Assembly (NCBI RefSeq): GCF_002000025.1
Contig: NZ_MUZV01000001.1
Location: forward strand, 248,001 to 312,000
Reading direction: 5' to 3'
DNA from: Cognaticolwellia aestuarii
Lineage (GTDB): Bacteria > Pseudomonadota > Gammaproteobacteria > Enterobacterales > Alteromonadaceae
DNA length: 64,000 bases
A program made the position numbers and the translations under genes. Shown here in pieces: positions 45,452 to 54,710 of this stretch. The notes under the pieces were generated by a model. The model did no database searches. It saw only the letters and a list, made by a program, of their open reading frames with translations, and was not told the DNA's origin. Each line of letters starts with the position of its first letter. The first letter of the stretch is position 1.

Positions 45452-45879
45452 ATACCATTCTTTGGCTTAAAGCATTTCATGTTATTTTTATGGTGGCATG
45501 GTTTGCTGGTATTTTTTATTTGCCGCGTATTTTTGTTAACCACGCTGAATCAAAAGAGCCATTAGTTCATCAACAACTTAAAGGCATGGAGCGTCGACTA
45601 TTATACTTTGTTACCCCCTTTGCTATTTTTACGGTTTTATTGGGCATTGCAATTATCTATCAATATGGCTACCCATGGTTTGTCGCTGCAAAATGGTTAC
45701 ATATAAAAATCACACTGGTTATTCTGTTACTTATTTATCATGGCTATTGTTTTAAGTTAGTAAAAACATTTGCTGCAGACAAAAACACTCGCTCTGGAAA
45801 ATTTTATCGTTTTTTCAATGAGGTACCTGTAATAATATTATTTATTGTTGTCATATTAGCGTATGTAAAACCGTTTTAA
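45448..45879 (+). CDS. hemJ: Protoporphyrinogen IX oxidase HemJ
   Basis: 143 residues, four membrane helices, opening LWLKAFHVIFMVAWFAGIFYLPRIFVNH, with the conserved histidine and ALKWLH-like block (AAKWLHIKITLV). HemJ oxidises protoporphyrinogen IX to protoporphyrin IX in late haem synthesis. It overlaps the CLC gene by four bases, so the two are co-translated. hemL lies nearby at 48 kb. Confidence 0.95.
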   Translation: MNTILWLKAFHVIFMVAWFAGIFYLPRIFVNHAESKEPLVHQQLKGMERRLLYFVTPFAIFTVLLGIAIIYQYGYPWFVAAKWLHIKITLVILLLIYHGYCFKLVKTFAADKNTRSGKFYRFFNEVPVIILFIVVILAYVKPF

Positions 45880-45883
45880 ACCG

Positions 45884-45945
45884 CTAGGGTCTGTTAAGCT
45901 TTTATTTTAGCCTCTGCTATAAATTGAAAGATCAACAGCCCCTAG
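45884..45945. repeat. 62-bp palindromic element with 24-bp imperfect terminal inverted repeats
   Basis: CTAGGGTCTGTTAAGCTTTT at the left pairs with the reverse complement of the right end (GAAAGATCAACAGCCCCTAG): 19 of 24 positions match, with a 14-base centre. The last bases form the TAG stop of the adjacent minus-strand gene. It shares GAAAGATCAAC with the repeat at 39280-39318, suggesting a dispersed MITE-like or REP-like family. Confidence 0.7.
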
Positions 45946-46811
45946 TGAAAACAATCTAGCCACAGTGACTTATTGTTCAAAATCGCTCGGCTTTTATCTG
46001 ATAATAAAGGGTTATCTAGCTTAAAAACTTTACGTTGTGGCAAATTAGCTTTTTTGAACATACTCTGTGTGACTGGGTGCTGTGAGAAGAATTGTTTGAA
46101 CGTTCCTGAATTAACTATCTTAGTAAAGCCGTACTCTATTCGCTCCACAAGACGACGATTGTCTTTATTGATAAAAAAGTACATTGGTGCAGGATACTTT
46201 AATAAAAAATGTTGTTCTATAGCCAATTGCTCCCTATCAGCTATTTCCAACCAAGGCTCATGTATGGCCCTAGGGAAATAATCGAAACGCTGCTTTTCTA
46301 ACATAGTTAATAATGAAAACCCCCTCCCTTCAACAACATTAAAACCATTGGCACGTAGAATATTACTGTCAGGCCAATCATAGCCTTGACCAAGGGACAT
46401 TTTTTTTAATTTATCGAGTGTTATCTCAGAGGAAAAGATTGTGCTGTCACTTTTACGGATAATAGCAATACGCACTCCCATAAGCCCCTTTAATAGTGGA
46501 ATGTAAATCGCTTGTAGGTCTTGCTCTAGATCTTGCGAAGTCATTCGCCAAAGGATATCGATCGTTCGTTCCTGTTGTAACATAACAGAAGCTCTGCCTT
46601 GTGACATGTCCAAGATCACGGGGGTAAGCTCAAAATCACCATATTTATCGCTTGAAGCATCCAAAACCAACTTCAACAAATCAATATAATAGGCTTGTTT
46701 AGCTTCGGGATAGGTCTCAGAAATGTTATAGCGTACAACATCGAGCGCGTTAGCATTCATACTGCTGGCTAACAGAAAAGTTATTAATAGTAATAGTCGT
46801 AACACCCACAT
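45942..46811 (-). CDS. Orphan periplasmic substrate-binding protein
   Basis: 289 residues from the ATG at 46811 (a TTG at 46826 is less likely). A signal peptide (about 1-22) precedes a type II periplasmic binding-protein fold, with hinge motifs around QERTIDILWRMTS and YGFTKIVNSGTFKQFF at the C-terminus. It resembles amino-acid-type ABC binding proteins, but no permease or ATPase gene is near. It could be a ligand-sensing accessory protein. The stop codon lies at the edge of the 62-bp palindrome. Confidence 0.75.
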   Translation of the reverse strand: MWVLRLLLLITFLLASSMNANALDVVRYNISETYPEAKQAYYIDLLKLVLDASSDKYGDFELTPVILDMSQGRASVMLQQERTIDILWRMTSQDLEQDLQAIYIPLLKGLMGVRIAIIRKSDSTIFSSEITLDKLKKMSLGQGYDWPDSNILRANGFNVVEGRGFSLLTMLEKQRFDYFPRAIHEPWLEIADREQLAIEQHFLLKYPAPMYFFINKDNRRLVERIEYGFTKIVNSGTFKQFFSQHPVTQSMFKKANLPQRKVFKLDNPLLSDKSRAILNNKSLWLDCFH

Positions 46812-46954
46812 ATTAATCAGTCCCAAACTTCTTTAATCACTGCAACTATCACTCTAATATACGGATATTTACTTCATGGCTAAACTTAGCCTATTTTGTT
46901 ACTTCAAATCAAGATAATACATTCTCAGTATTTAACTTTTATGCTATATTTCGC

Positions 46955-46983
46955 AGCAAATTTGTTGCTACTTAAAAGCAACA
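46955..46983 (+). promoter_or_regulatory. pyrB leader with two competing hairpins
   Basis: AGCAA (46955-46959) can pair with TTGCT (46965-46969), or TGTTGCT (46963-46969) can pair with AGCAACA (46977-46983). The shared middle arm makes them mutually exclusive, an attenuator-like arrangement. Upstream, GGCTAAACTTAGCC (46878-46891) is a further palindrome. Tentative. Confidence 0.4.
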
Positions 46984-46995
46984 ATCGACTCAACA

Positions 46996-47052
46996 ATGAA
47001 AACCACCAAGGTTCGCAAATTCTATACTTTGGTAATGATTGCGATAATTTAG
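46996..47052 (+). CDS. Possible leader peptide upstream of pyrB
   Basis: A short ORF of 18 codons (MKTTKVRKFYTLVMIAII) ends ten bases before the pyrB ATG. It could be a translational-coupling or attenuation peptide, but its ribosome binding site is poor, and it may be chance. Confidence 0.25.
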   Translation: MKTTKVRKFYTLVMIAII

Positions 47053-47061
47053 GCATTACCT

Positions 47062-48072
47062 ATGATGAAATTTGAAGGCAACCATATATTATCTGTCTCA
47101 CAATTTGATAGAGAGAGTATTTCCCGCATTTTAGAGGTTTCAACCTTAATGGCACCTTACGCTATGCGAAAAAAGCGCTGCCACGTGCTTGAAGGGGCCA
47201 TCTTAAGTAACCTGTTTTTTGAACCAAGTACTCGTACCCGTGTAAGTTTTGGCACTGCCTTTAACTTACTAGGTGGTTTTGTTCGTGAAACAGTTGGCCA
47301 AGAAAATTCTTCTCTGTCAAAAGGTGAGTCTTTATTTGACACTGCTCGTGTGATTAGTGGTTACTCTGATGTTATCGCCATGCGACACCCCACAATGCAT
47401 TCGGTTGCAGAGTTCGCTAAAGGCAGCAATGTACCCGTGATCAACGGTGGGGATGGCGCGAATGAACACCCAACTCAAGCATTGCTTGACTTATTTACTA
47501 TCCAGTCTGAAATGGCGCGCTATGATATGGGTTTAGATGGCTTAAATATTGTGTTAATGGGTGACTTAAAGCATGGTAGAACAGTGCATTCTTTATCTAA
47601 GTTATTAAGCTTATACAAAAATATAAAAGTCACTATGATTGCCCCTAAGGCATTACAAATGCCGGATAGCGTCGTAGCAACTTTATCTGATGCTGGACAT
47701 CAAGTGGTGATGGCTGAAGAAATAGAAGGTCATTTAGCTTGCGATGTCATCTATCAAACTCGAATTCAACAAGAGCGCTTTGCGAGTAAAGATGAAGCCG
47801 AGTTATACCGCGGGCATTTCAGCTTAAACAAAACGGTTTATCAGCAATATTGTCATAAACATACCGTCATAATGCACCCATTACCAAGAGACTCACGTGC
47901 TGAAGCCAATGAACTCGACATTGATCTCAATGACTTAGATAACTTAGCAATATTTCGTCAAGCACAAAATGGCGTATTGGTACGTATGGCGCTATTTGCC
48001 TTAAGTTTAGGTGTAGAGAATCAACTTAGCCAATATGAAAAACCTGTCACTTGGCATACCAACAAATACTGA
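47062..48072 (+). CDS. pyrB: Aspartate carbamoyltransferase catalytic chain
   Basis: 336 residues. Carbamoyl phosphate motif STRTR (56-60), GDLKHGRTVHSL (about 172-183) and HPLPRDSRAE (about 275) are all present. It condenses carbamoyl phosphate with aspartate in pyrimidine synthesis. No pyrI regulatory gene follows, as hemL comes next, so allosteric control of the E. coli kind is not encoded here. ATG at 47062 or 47065. Confidence 0.95.
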   Translation: MMKFEGNHILSVSQFDRESISRILEVSTLMAPYAMRKKRCHVLEGAILSNLFFEPSTRTRVSFGTAFNLLGGFVRETVGQENSSLSKGESLFDTARVISGYSDVIAMRHPTMHSVAEFAKGSNVPVINGGDGANEHPTQALLDLFTIQSEMARYDMGLDGLNIVLMGDLKHGRTVHSLSKLLSLYKNIKVTMIAPKALQMPDSVVATLSDAGHQVVMAEEIEGHLACDVIYQTRIQQERFASKDEAELYRGHFSLNKTVYQQYCHKHTVIMHPLPRDSRAEANELDIDLNDLDNLAIFRQAQNGVLVRMALFALSLGVENQLSQYEKPVTWHTNKY

Positions 48073-48117
48073 TTTCGACCTTAATCGATAGATTACGTTA
48101 ACAACGAGTAAAATATT

Positions 48118-49401
48118 ATGATCAAAAATTCACAGCAGTTATTTAATGAAGCCCAAGATATTATTCCAGGTGGCGTAAATTCACCGGTTCGTGCCTTTAA
48201 TGGCGTTGGTGGTACACCTGTATTTATTAAAAAGGCACAAGGTGCTTATGTTTTCGATTCAGAAGGCAAAAAGTATGTCGATTATGTTGGCTCATGGGGG
48301 CCAATGATATTAGGCCACAATCACCCTGCTATCCTTGAAGCCGTTATTGAGACAGCTCAAAATGGCCTTAGCTTTGGTGCACCAACAGAACTTGAAATAA
48401 CCATGGCTGAAAAGGTACGTGAAATCGTTCCTTCCATGGAAAAATTACGTATGGTTAGTTCAGGTACAGAAGCTACCATGAGTGCAATCAGGCTCGCTCG
48501 CGGCTTTACTGGTCGTGATAAAATATTAAAGTTTGAAGGTTGTTATCATGGCCATGCTGACTCATTACTCGTAAAAGCGGGCTCTGGTATGTTGACTATG
48601 GGCGTACCAAGTTCACCAGGCATACCCGATGATGTGGCTAAACATACCCTTACCGTTAGTTACAATAACCTTGACGAAGTGAAAGAAATTTTTGCTAAAT
48701 TTGGCGATGAAATTGCCTGCATTATCGTTGAGCCCGTTGCTGGTAATATGAATTGTGTACCTCCTGTTGATGGATTTTTAGCAGGTTTACGCGCCATTTG
48801 TGATCAATACCAAAGCGTTTTGATCTTTGATGAGGTTATGACCGGCTTTCGTGTCGCGTTAGGTGGCGCACAAGCGCATTATAAAATCGTGCCAGACTTG
48901 ACTACTCTAGGTAAAGTTATCGGTGGTGGTATGCCTGTAGGCGCCTTCGGTGGTAAAAAGGAAATAATGGATTATATTGCACCTGTAGGCCCTGTTTATC
49001 AAGCGGGTACATTGTCAGGTAACCCTATTGCTATGGCTGCGGGGCTAGCATCTCTTAATGAGCTAACTAAAGGTAATAAGCACCAACAACTTAGCTATGC
49101 CACAGAAAAGCTTGCTATGGGTTTAAAAGCGGCAGCAGAGCGCAACGGTATCTCATTGTCGATTAATTATGTTGGCGCAATGTTCGGGTTTTTCTTTACT
49201 GAAGAAGAACACGTAACTTGCTTTGCTCAAGCAACAGCTTGTGATGGAGAAAAATTCAAACGCTTCTTTCATTTAATGCTAGAAGAAGGTGTTTACCTTG
49301 CCCCTTCAGCCTTTGAAGCAGGCTTTTTATCAACTGCTCATGGTGATGAAGAAATTGAATTTACTTTAGCCGCCGCAGATCGCTGTTTTGCTCAGTTATA
49401 A
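48118..49401 (+). CDS. hemL: Glutamate-1-semialdehyde 2,1-aminomutase
   Basis: 427 residues. Class III aminotransferase with the PLP lysine in [15 protein letters not shown] (about 261-275) and motifs EEVMTGFRV-like FDEVMTGFR and [12 protein letters not shown]. The opening [23 protein letters not shown] is diagnostic. It makes 5-aminolevulinate, the first haem precursor in the C5 pathway. It is 45 bp downstream of pyrB and ends at a shared terminator with sspB. Confidence 0.98.
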   Translation: MIKNSQQLFNEAQDIIPGGVNSPVRAFNGVGGTPVFIKKAQGAYVFDSEGKKYVDYVGSWGPMILGHNHPAILEAVIETAQNGLSFGAPTELEITMAEKVREIVPSMEKLRMVSSGTEATMSAIRLARGFTGRDKILKFEGCYHGHADSLLVKAGSGMLTMGVPSSPGIPDDVAKHTLTVSYNNLDEVKEIFAKFGDEIACIIVEPVAGNMNCVPPVDGFLAGLRAICDQYQSVLIFDEVMTGFRVALGGAQAHYKIVPDLTTLGKVIGGGMPVGAFGGKKEIMDYIAPVGPVYQAGTLSGNPIAMAAGLASLNELTKGNKHQQLSYATEKLAMGLKAAAERNGISLSINYVGAMFGFFFTEEEHVTCFAQATACDGEKFKRFFHLMLEEGVYLAPSAFEAGFLSTAHGDEEIEFTLAAADRCFAQL

Positions 49402-49420
49402 ATAAGCTCGTAGCACCAAT

Positions 49421-49452
49421 AAAAAAGGTAAGCACGATGCTTACCTTTTTTT
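49421..49452. terminator. Bidirectional terminator between hemL and sspB
   Basis: GGTAAGCA (49427-49434) and TGCTTACC (49438-49445), CGA loop, flanked by six A and seven T residues. Suited to both converging genes. Confidence 0.92.
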
Positions 49453-49487
49453 GTCTAACTCAACTACCCCTTGCTAAATACAGTAGA

Positions 49488-49967
49488 TTATTTCTTTACT
49501 ACCGACAAACTAGGTTTTTTCACTTTTGATGTTTGAGTGCTCTGCGATTTAACTGATGCCTTTGCGTCTGCTTTATTATCTACACTTTTTAGCGTAGAAA
49601 TCATTGCTGACGGCTCTGGTTTTTCAACCATAGCTTCTGGCTCAATATTTTCAATCGCCAACGATGTTCCTGCGCCATTTTCTTTCGCATAAATTGCAGC
49701 AACAGCACCATAAGGCACACTCATATGCTCAAGCTTACCACCAAAACGAGCACTAAGTTCGATAGTGAGCTCACCCATAGCAATGCTACCTACCGCTGAT
49801 GCTGAAACATTCAAAACAATTTGGCCATCATTTACATATGACATGGGCACCATAACACCATAAACACTTACATCAACAACAATGTAAGGGGTTAGGCCAT
49901 TATCAGAAATCCAGTCATAAAAAGCCTTAACAATATAAGGCTTATTTGATGTCATCTCATTAGTCAT
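49488..49967 (-). CDS. sspB: ClpXP adaptor SspB
   Basis: 159 residues. The N-terminal substrate-binding domain opens YIVKAFYDWISDNGLTPYIVVDV, with QIVLNVSASAV later. A long flexible linker (about 105-145) leads to the C-terminal ClpX-binding tail KKPSLSVVKK. SspB delivers ssrA-tagged proteins to ClpXP. It follows sspA by 11 bp. Confidence 0.96.
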   Translation of the reverse strand: MTNEMTSNKPYIVKAFYDWISDNGLTPYIVVDVSVYGVMVPMSYVNDGQIVLNVSASAVGSIAMGELTIELSARFGGKLEHMSVPYGAVAAIYAKENGAGTSLAIENIEPEAMVEKPEPSAMISTLKSVDNKADAKASVKSQSTQTSKVKKPSLSVVKK

Positions 49968-49978
49968 GTCTACAGTCT

Positions 49979-50620
49979 TTAAACCGGTGCGCCAAAACGT
50001 AATTCGCGCTCAGCTTCAGTTAATGACGCTTGAAAAGATTCACGTTCAAACACTTTTAGCATATATGACTTAAGCTCTTTAGCGCCTTGGCCTTCAAGTT
50101 CAATACCCATAACAGGTAGGCGCCATAATAAAGGTGCTAAATAACAATCAACCAAGCTAAACTCTTCACTCATAAAATAAGGCGCTTCATTCAAAATAGG
50201 CGCAACACTTAATAAGCTTTCTTTTAATTCTTGACGTGCTTTTGCTGCAGCATCAGCAGGACCATTATAAATAGTCTTTGCAAGGCTATACCAGTCTTGC
50301 TCGATACGATGCATCATTAATCGGCTACGGCCACGAGATACTGGATAAACAGGCATTAATGGTGGATGAGGGAAACGCTCATCTAGGTATTCAATAATAA
50401 TTGATGCTTCATAAAGTGCTAATTCACGATCAATTAACGTAGGCACAGTGCCATAAGGATTCAAGTCAAGTAAATCCTCTGGCAAATTGGCTAAGTCAAC
50501 CAAATGGATGTCAACACCGACACCCTTCTCTGCCAACACAATGCGAGTTTGATGACTATACATATCATCTGCATGCGAATATAAAGTCATAACAGAGCGT
50601 TTGTTTGCGGCTATGGCCAT
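49979..50620 (-). CDS. sspA: Stringent starvation protein A (RNA polymerase-associated)
   Basis: 213 residues with a GST-like fold, opening MAIAANKRSVMTLYSHADDMYSHQ, near E. coli SspA. It binds RNA polymerase and sigma-70 and alters promoter choice during starvation. Catalytic GST residues are not conserved in the family. Downstream of petABC, with sspB following. Confidence 0.97.
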   Translation of the reverse strand: MAIAANKRSVMTLYSHADDMYSHQTRIVLAEKGVGVDIHLVDLANLPEDLLDLNPYGTVPTLIDRELALYEASIIIEYLDERFPHPPLMPVYPVSRGRSRLMMHRIEQDWYSLAKTIYNGPADAAAKARQELKESLLSVAPILNEAPYFMSEEFSLVDCYLAPLLWRLPVMGIELEGQGAKELKSYMLKVFERESFQASLTEAERELRFGAPV

Positions 50621-50655
50621 AATGCCTCCAAAAAAATCTTAATTAAAAAAACTAA

Positions 50656-50680
50656 CAAAGGGGGCCAAAGCCCCCAGTAA
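50656..50680 (-). terminator. Hairpin between petC and sspA
   Basis: GGGGGC (50660-50665) and GCCCCC (50670-50675) with a CAAA loop form a strong stem. On the minus strand it is followed after a few bases by a T-rich stretch. Probable terminator of petABC with possible read-through to sspAB. Confidence 0.75.
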
Positions 50681-50717
50681 TATCTAAAGTTTACACTGCT
50701 TTATTTAACATAAATAA

Positions 50718-51416
50718 CTAGTGTACATCTCTCCAGTATTCTTTCTTCAGTAAGTAAGAAAAGAATAGCAGGATAAATAGGAACCCAATAACCCAATAAC
50801 CCATGCTTTCACGCTCAAGTTTATTTGGTTCACCGGTATATTCCAAGAAATTAGCCAAGTCACGAGCGAATTCGTCATACTCTTCTGCGGTCATTGAACC
50901 GCCAGTTGCTTCAGACAAATTACCATGCTCATCTATTGTACGAATCCCTTGAAGGTTTTGTAGTACATGTGGCATACCAACATCTTTGAAGACCTTGTTA
51001 TTTACACCAAATGGGCGACTTTCATCAACGTAGAAAGAGCGCAAGTATGTATAAATCCAATCAGGACTTCTAAAGCGTGCTTCTAGCGTTAAATCAGGAG
51101 GTGTGCTACCAAACCATTTAGCCGCCTCTTTCGCAGGCATAGTATTGGTAATATGATCACCTACTTTTTCGCCAGTATGCATATAATTAGCAGCACCATC
51201 GGCATCAGAAATACCCAGATCAGCAAAAGTACGGTTATAACGCTGATACTTCAATTCGTGACACGCTAAACAATTATTAATGTATGCTTCAAAGCCGCGT
51301 TTTAACGATGCTTTATCCGTTAAATCATTGTTAGCCTTATCGAGCTCTAAACTAGGACCTGCAGCTATTACTAGCATAGGTAACATAGCTAAAACTGCTA
51401 CAATAAATTTTTTCAT
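50718..51416 (-). CDS. petC: Cytochrome c1 of the bc1 complex
   Basis: 232 residues with a signal peptide (about 1-18), a single haem c site CLACH (about 49-53) and one C-terminal membrane helix ending KKEYWRDVH. It passes electrons from the Rieske centre to soluble cytochrome c. Its ATG overlaps the petB stop by one base. Confidence 0.97.
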   Translation of the reverse strand: MKKFIVAVLAMLPMLVIAAGPSLELDKANNDLTDKASLKRGFEAYINNCLACHELKYQRYNRTFADLGISDADGAANYMHTGEKVGDHITNTMPAKEAAKWFGSTPPDLTLEARFRSPDWIYTYLRSFYVDESRPFGVNNKVFKDVGMPHVLQNLQGIRTIDEHGNLSEATGGSMTAEEYDEFARDLANFLEYTGEPNKLERESMGYWVIGFLFILLFFSYLLKKEYWRDVH

Positions 51417-52681
51417 TATCCTGTCACCCTCTCTGGAACTGGCTGAGTTTTTTCATTTTTACTGTAAATCCATAGCGCAACAAAAAAGCCAAAGTAACCG
51501 AAACTAGCAATAGCGCCAATCATGTTATTTAGTGGATTGGCTGGTAAAGTACCTAAAACCCCTAAAATAATAAAACAAATAGCAAATTGTACTAAGTTCA
51601 CAGTATGGGCAGTACAACGGTATCGTAATGATTTAACAGTACCACGATCAAACCATGGCAGCATAAACAAGGCGATAATCGCGCCAAACATACCAATAGC
51701 GCCTAAAAGCTTATCTGGAATAACTCGTAAAATGGTATAAAACGGACCAAAGTACCAAACAGGAGCAATATGCTCAGGTGTTTTTAAACCATTAGCTGGT
51801 TCAAAGTTTGGCGCCTCAATAAAATAACCGCCACCTTCAGGAGCAAAAAACATTACCCAGCAGAAAACAATAAGGAAGATAACTACAGCAACTAAATCTT
51901 TCACCGTATAGTAAGGGTGGAAAGGTATCGCATCAACAATATCGTATTTCTTGGTGTATTGTTCGTGAAAAGTAAATTTACTTTGCTCTTCAGGAGGAAC
52001 ACTACCTTTAGGCTTTTTAATGTTCGTGCCATCTGGGTTATTTGAACCCACTTCATGTAATGCCAGAATATGTAAGAAAACTAATACAACTAACACTAGT
52101 GGTAAGGCAATAACATGCAAGGCAAAGAAACGGTTTAACGTAGCACCAGAAATAACATAATCACCACGGATCCAAAGTGTTAAGTCATCACCAATAACCG
52201 GAATTGCACCGAAAATAGAAATAATAACCTGCGCGCCCCAGTACGACATATTACCCCAAGGTAATAAGTACCCCATAAAGGCTTCAGCCATTAAGACTAA
52301 GAAAATTAACATGCCAAATAACCACAGTAACTCACGTGGTTTTTGGTAAGAACCGTACATCATGCCACGGAACATATGCATATATACCACAACGAAGAAC
52401 GCAGAAGCACCTGTTGAGTGCATATAGCGCAGTAACCAACCGTAGTCGACGTCTCGCATAATGTATTCTACAGAAGCAAATGCACCGTCACCTGATGGTT
52501 CATAGTTCATTGTTAACCATACACCGGTTAATAACTGATTAACTAAAACAACACTGGCTAAAATGCCAAAAACATACCAAAAGTTAAAGTTTTTCGGTGC
52601 CGGATATTGCGCAGCATGCTTGTTCATTGCATCCATTAAAGGTAAACGCTGCTCAATCCAAGCCATTAAATTAGCGAACAT
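51416..52681 (-). CDS. petB: Cytochrome b of the bc1 complex
   Basis: 421 residues with eight predicted membrane helices. Haem-ligand histidines lie in the second helix (WLLRYMHSTGASAFF) and the fourth (NRFFALHVIALPLVLV). The quinol site motif PEHIAPVWYFGPFY is present at about residues 312-325. It is the core quinol oxidase subunit. It overlaps petA by one base. Confidence 0.98.
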   Translation of the reverse strand: MFANLMAWIEQRLPLMDAMNKHAAQYPAPKNFNFWYVFGILASVVLVNQLLTGVWLTMNYEPSGDGAFASVEYIMRDVDYGWLLRYMHSTGASAFFVVVYMHMFRGMMYGSYQKPRELLWLFGMLIFLVLMAEAFMGYLLPWGNMSYWGAQVIISIFGAIPVIGDDLTLWIRGDYVISGATLNRFFALHVIALPLVLVVLVFLHILALHEVGSNNPDGTNIKKPKGSVPPEEQSKFTFHEQYTKKYDIVDAIPFHPYYTVKDLVAVVIFLIVFCWVMFFAPEGGGYFIEAPNFEPANGLKTPEHIAPVWYFGPFYTILRVIPDKLLGAIGMFGAIIALFMLPWFDRGTVKSLRYRCTAHTVNLVQFAICFIILGVLGTLPANPLNNMIGAIASFGYFGFFVALWIYSKNEKTQPVPERVTG

Positions 52682-53271
52682 TATGCTTCTCCTTGCGACA
52701 CACCAATTAATAGCGTGTCTTCAGTCGGAAATGAGTGATCTGGAACCATCAAGTTCGTTGGCGCTGGCACACTTTGAAATACACGGCCGGCCATATCGAA
52801 TTTAGAACCATGACAAGGGCAGAAAAAGCCATCTTTAACACCATCAACGTGTTGATCGAAATCGCCTTTATGGTGTGTTGGAGCACAGCCAAGGTGAGTA
52901 CAAACACCTAACGCCACTAAGAATTCAGGCTTAATCGAGCGATACTCGTTAGTTGCATAAACAGGTTGTTGAGGTACTTCTGATTGTGGGTCTTTCAATT
53001 GGTCATCATGCGTACTTAAAGCAGAGATAATTTCTTCGGTTCTGCGTACCACATATACAGGTTTACCGCGCCATTCAGCACGAATTAATTGACCAGGCTC
53101 TATTTTACTTACATTGACTTCAACCGGTGCACCTGCTGCTTTCGCACGCGCACTAGGGTTCCAAGAACCAATGAAAGGCACAGCCACACCGACAACACCA
53201 ACACCACCAACTACCGAGGTAGCCGCAGTTAAAAAGCGTCGACGGCCGTTGTTAACGGGCGCATTGCTCAT
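52681..53271 (-). CDS. petA: Rieske iron-sulfur protein of the bc1 complex
   Basis: 196 residues. A twin-arginine-type N-terminus (NGRRRFLTAATSVVGG) and anchor helix precede the Rieske domain with CTHLGCAP (about 124) and CPCHGSKF (about 149), the 2Cys-2His cluster ligands. First gene of petABC, with GGAGAG upstream. Confidence 0.98.
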   Translation of the reverse strand: MSNAPVNNGRRRFLTAATSVVGGVGVVGVAVPFIGSWNPSARAKAAGAPVEVNVSKIEPGQLIRAEWRGKPVYVVRRTEEIISALSTHDDQLKDPQSEVPQQPVYATNEYRSIKPEFLVALGVCTHLGCAPTHHKGDFDQHVDGVKDGFFCPCHGSKFDMAGRVFQSVPAPTNLMVPDHSFPTEDTLLIGVSQGEA

Positions 53272-53729
53272 TCAAACTCTCCAATTATTATCTAGCTAAA
53301 ACAACAACACATGACTAAGAAAATCACTTAGTTATTGTGAAGATTGCTGATCGACTAAATCAACGAAAAAAAAATTGTTCTGATGATAAAGAAAACCCTT
53401 GTTTTTTACAAGGCAATTAACCTTTTCAACATAGGTTTATGCAAATAAAAGTTAATTGTCAATCATCACGTCAAGCAAATGAAAACTATTCGTATTTGTG
53501 ATGCTGTGTTCTAGTGAATTGTACATCGGTACGAGTAAAACCTTTAACGCTTATTAACTTGAATATCATCACTATTTAAGCACTAAAAAGTGATTTATTA
53601 CCAAATAGTAAATCAATATTTGCCAAGAAGCATTTTACGAGCCATAAAACAAAAAGAATATGACGTTGATCAAGTTTTTTCCATAAAAAAACCGGCAAAA
53701 GCCGGTTTTTGAAATCGTAAACGTAAATA
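53272..53729. other. Intergenic region between rpsI and petA
   Basis: 458 bp. It holds the rpsI terminator (53685-53710), presumably the petA promoter, and a small 6-bp hairpin (53314-53332, ACTAAG/CTTAGT). Otherwise I see no gene or strong motif. Confidence 0.65.
53685..53710 (-). terminator. Terminator of rplM-rpsI
   Basis: ACCGGC (53691-53696) and GCCGGT (53701-53706), four-base loop, with A and T runs on either side. It lies about 20 bases after the rpsI stop. Confidence 0.92.
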
Positions 53730-54122
53730 TTAACGTTTTGAAAATTGTGGCTTTTTACGAGCCTTGTGTAAACCAACTTTCTTACGCTCAACTTTACGAG
53801 CATCACGAGTAACGAAACCAGCGTTACGTAGAGGGCTACGTAAAGTTTCATCAAACTCCATTAATGCACGAGTAATACCGTGACGGATTGCGCCAGCTTG
53901 ACCAGAAATACCACCACCAGTTACTGTGATGTTAAAGTCAAACTTCTCTAACATTTCAACTAATTCTAATGGTTGACGAACAACCATACGAGCCGTTTCA
54001 CGACCGAAATATACAGAAATGTCACGTTTGTTAATTGTGATTGCACCGTTACCAGCTTTCATGAACACACGAGCCGTTGAGCTCTTGCGACGACCAGTAC
54101 CGTAATATTGATTATCAGCCAT
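53730..54122 (-). CDS. rpsI: 30S ribosomal protein S9
   Basis: 130 residues, the E. coli length. Opening [15 protein letters not shown] and the final KKPQFSKR tail, which reaches the P-site tRNA, are typical. It is three bases after rplM. Confidence 0.99.
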   Translation of the reverse strand: MADNQYYGTGRRKSSTARVFMKAGNGAITINKRDISVYFGRETARMVVRQPLELVEMLEKFDFNITVTGGGISGQAGAIRHGITRALMEFDETLRSPLRNAGFVTRDARKVERKKVGLHKARKKPQFSKR

Positions 54123-54125
54123 TGC

Positions 54126-54554
54126 TTAAAGCTCCAAAAGTTGTGGTTGTTGTGCAGTATGCTTATGTTCAGTACCCGCGTAAACTTTAAGTTTACGGAA
54201 CATTTCACGACCTAAAGGACCTTTAGGTAACATACCTTTAACTGCTAATTCAAGAACACGTTCTGGTGCTTTTTCAATTAGCTTTTCAAAACTAATTTGC
54301 TTAAGTCCGCCAACATATTCAGTATGCGAGTAGTAAATTTTACCTTTCGCTTTGTTACCAGTTACTTTTACTTTCTCAGCATTGATAACAACGATGTAAT
54401 CGCCAGTATCTACATGAGGAGTATATTCTGCTTTATGCTTACCACGTAAACGGCTTGCAATTTCAGTAGCGATACGACCTAAAGTTTTATCTTCGGCGTC
54501 CACTAAGAACCATTCGCGTTGTACGCTTTCTGGTTTAGCTACAAAAGTTTTCAT
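54126..54554 (-). CDS. rplM: 50S ribosomal protein L13
   Basis: 142 residues from the ATG at 54554 ([15 protein letters not shown]), the same length as E. coli L13. The extension to 54566 is not needed. L13 is an early assembly protein and in E. coli represses its own operon by binding the leader. The ribosome binding site is weak (GGG), which suits a regulated start. Confidence 0.98.
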   Translation of the reverse strand: MKTFVAKPESVQREWFLVDAEDKTLGRIATEIASRLRGKHKAEYTPHVDTGDYIVVINAEKVKVTGNKAKGKIYYSHTEYVGGLKQISFEKLIEKAPERVLELAVKGMLPKGPLGREMFRKLKVYAGTEHKHTAQQPQLLEL

Positions 54555-54698
54555 TAAAAAACCCAATTATATAAATGTTACTTAAATAATAACTTAAGAA
54601 AATCTTAAGTTATCCGTTAAAGACTACGCTATTGCCCCTTCGAGCATCGAGTCCGTTGCCAGTCCTCTGGAAAAAGAACAAGCTTTGTAACGTAGGGA
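54555..54698 (-). promoter_or_regulatory. rplM leader, candidate L13 autoregulatory RNA
   Basis: A leader of about 144 bases. CTACG/CGTAG (54627-54631 with 54691-54695) could close a long stem, and a 10-bp perfect hairpin ATAACTTAAG/CTTAAGTTAT (54589-54613) lies just before the rplM start. L13 control of rplM-rpsI is known in E. coli; the site here is inferred. Confidence 0.5.
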
Positions 54699-54704
54699 GC
54701 GCGG

Positions 54705-54710
54705 ATTATA
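54705..54710 (-). promoter_or_regulatory. -10 element of the rplM promoter
   Basis: Minus strand TATAAT followed by CCGCGCTCC, a perfect -10 with the GC-rich discriminator of stringently controlled promoters. No clear -35 is seen at 16-18 bp. A 9-bp inverted repeat AAGCTTTGT/ACAAAGCTT (54680-54688, 54715-54723) flanks it. Confidence 0.65.

Noticed and set aside
53576-53854. Minus-strand ORF of 92 residues overlapping rpsI
   Set aside because: It lies in another frame of rpsI and its terminator region, has no ribosome binding site and the sequence is low-complexity.
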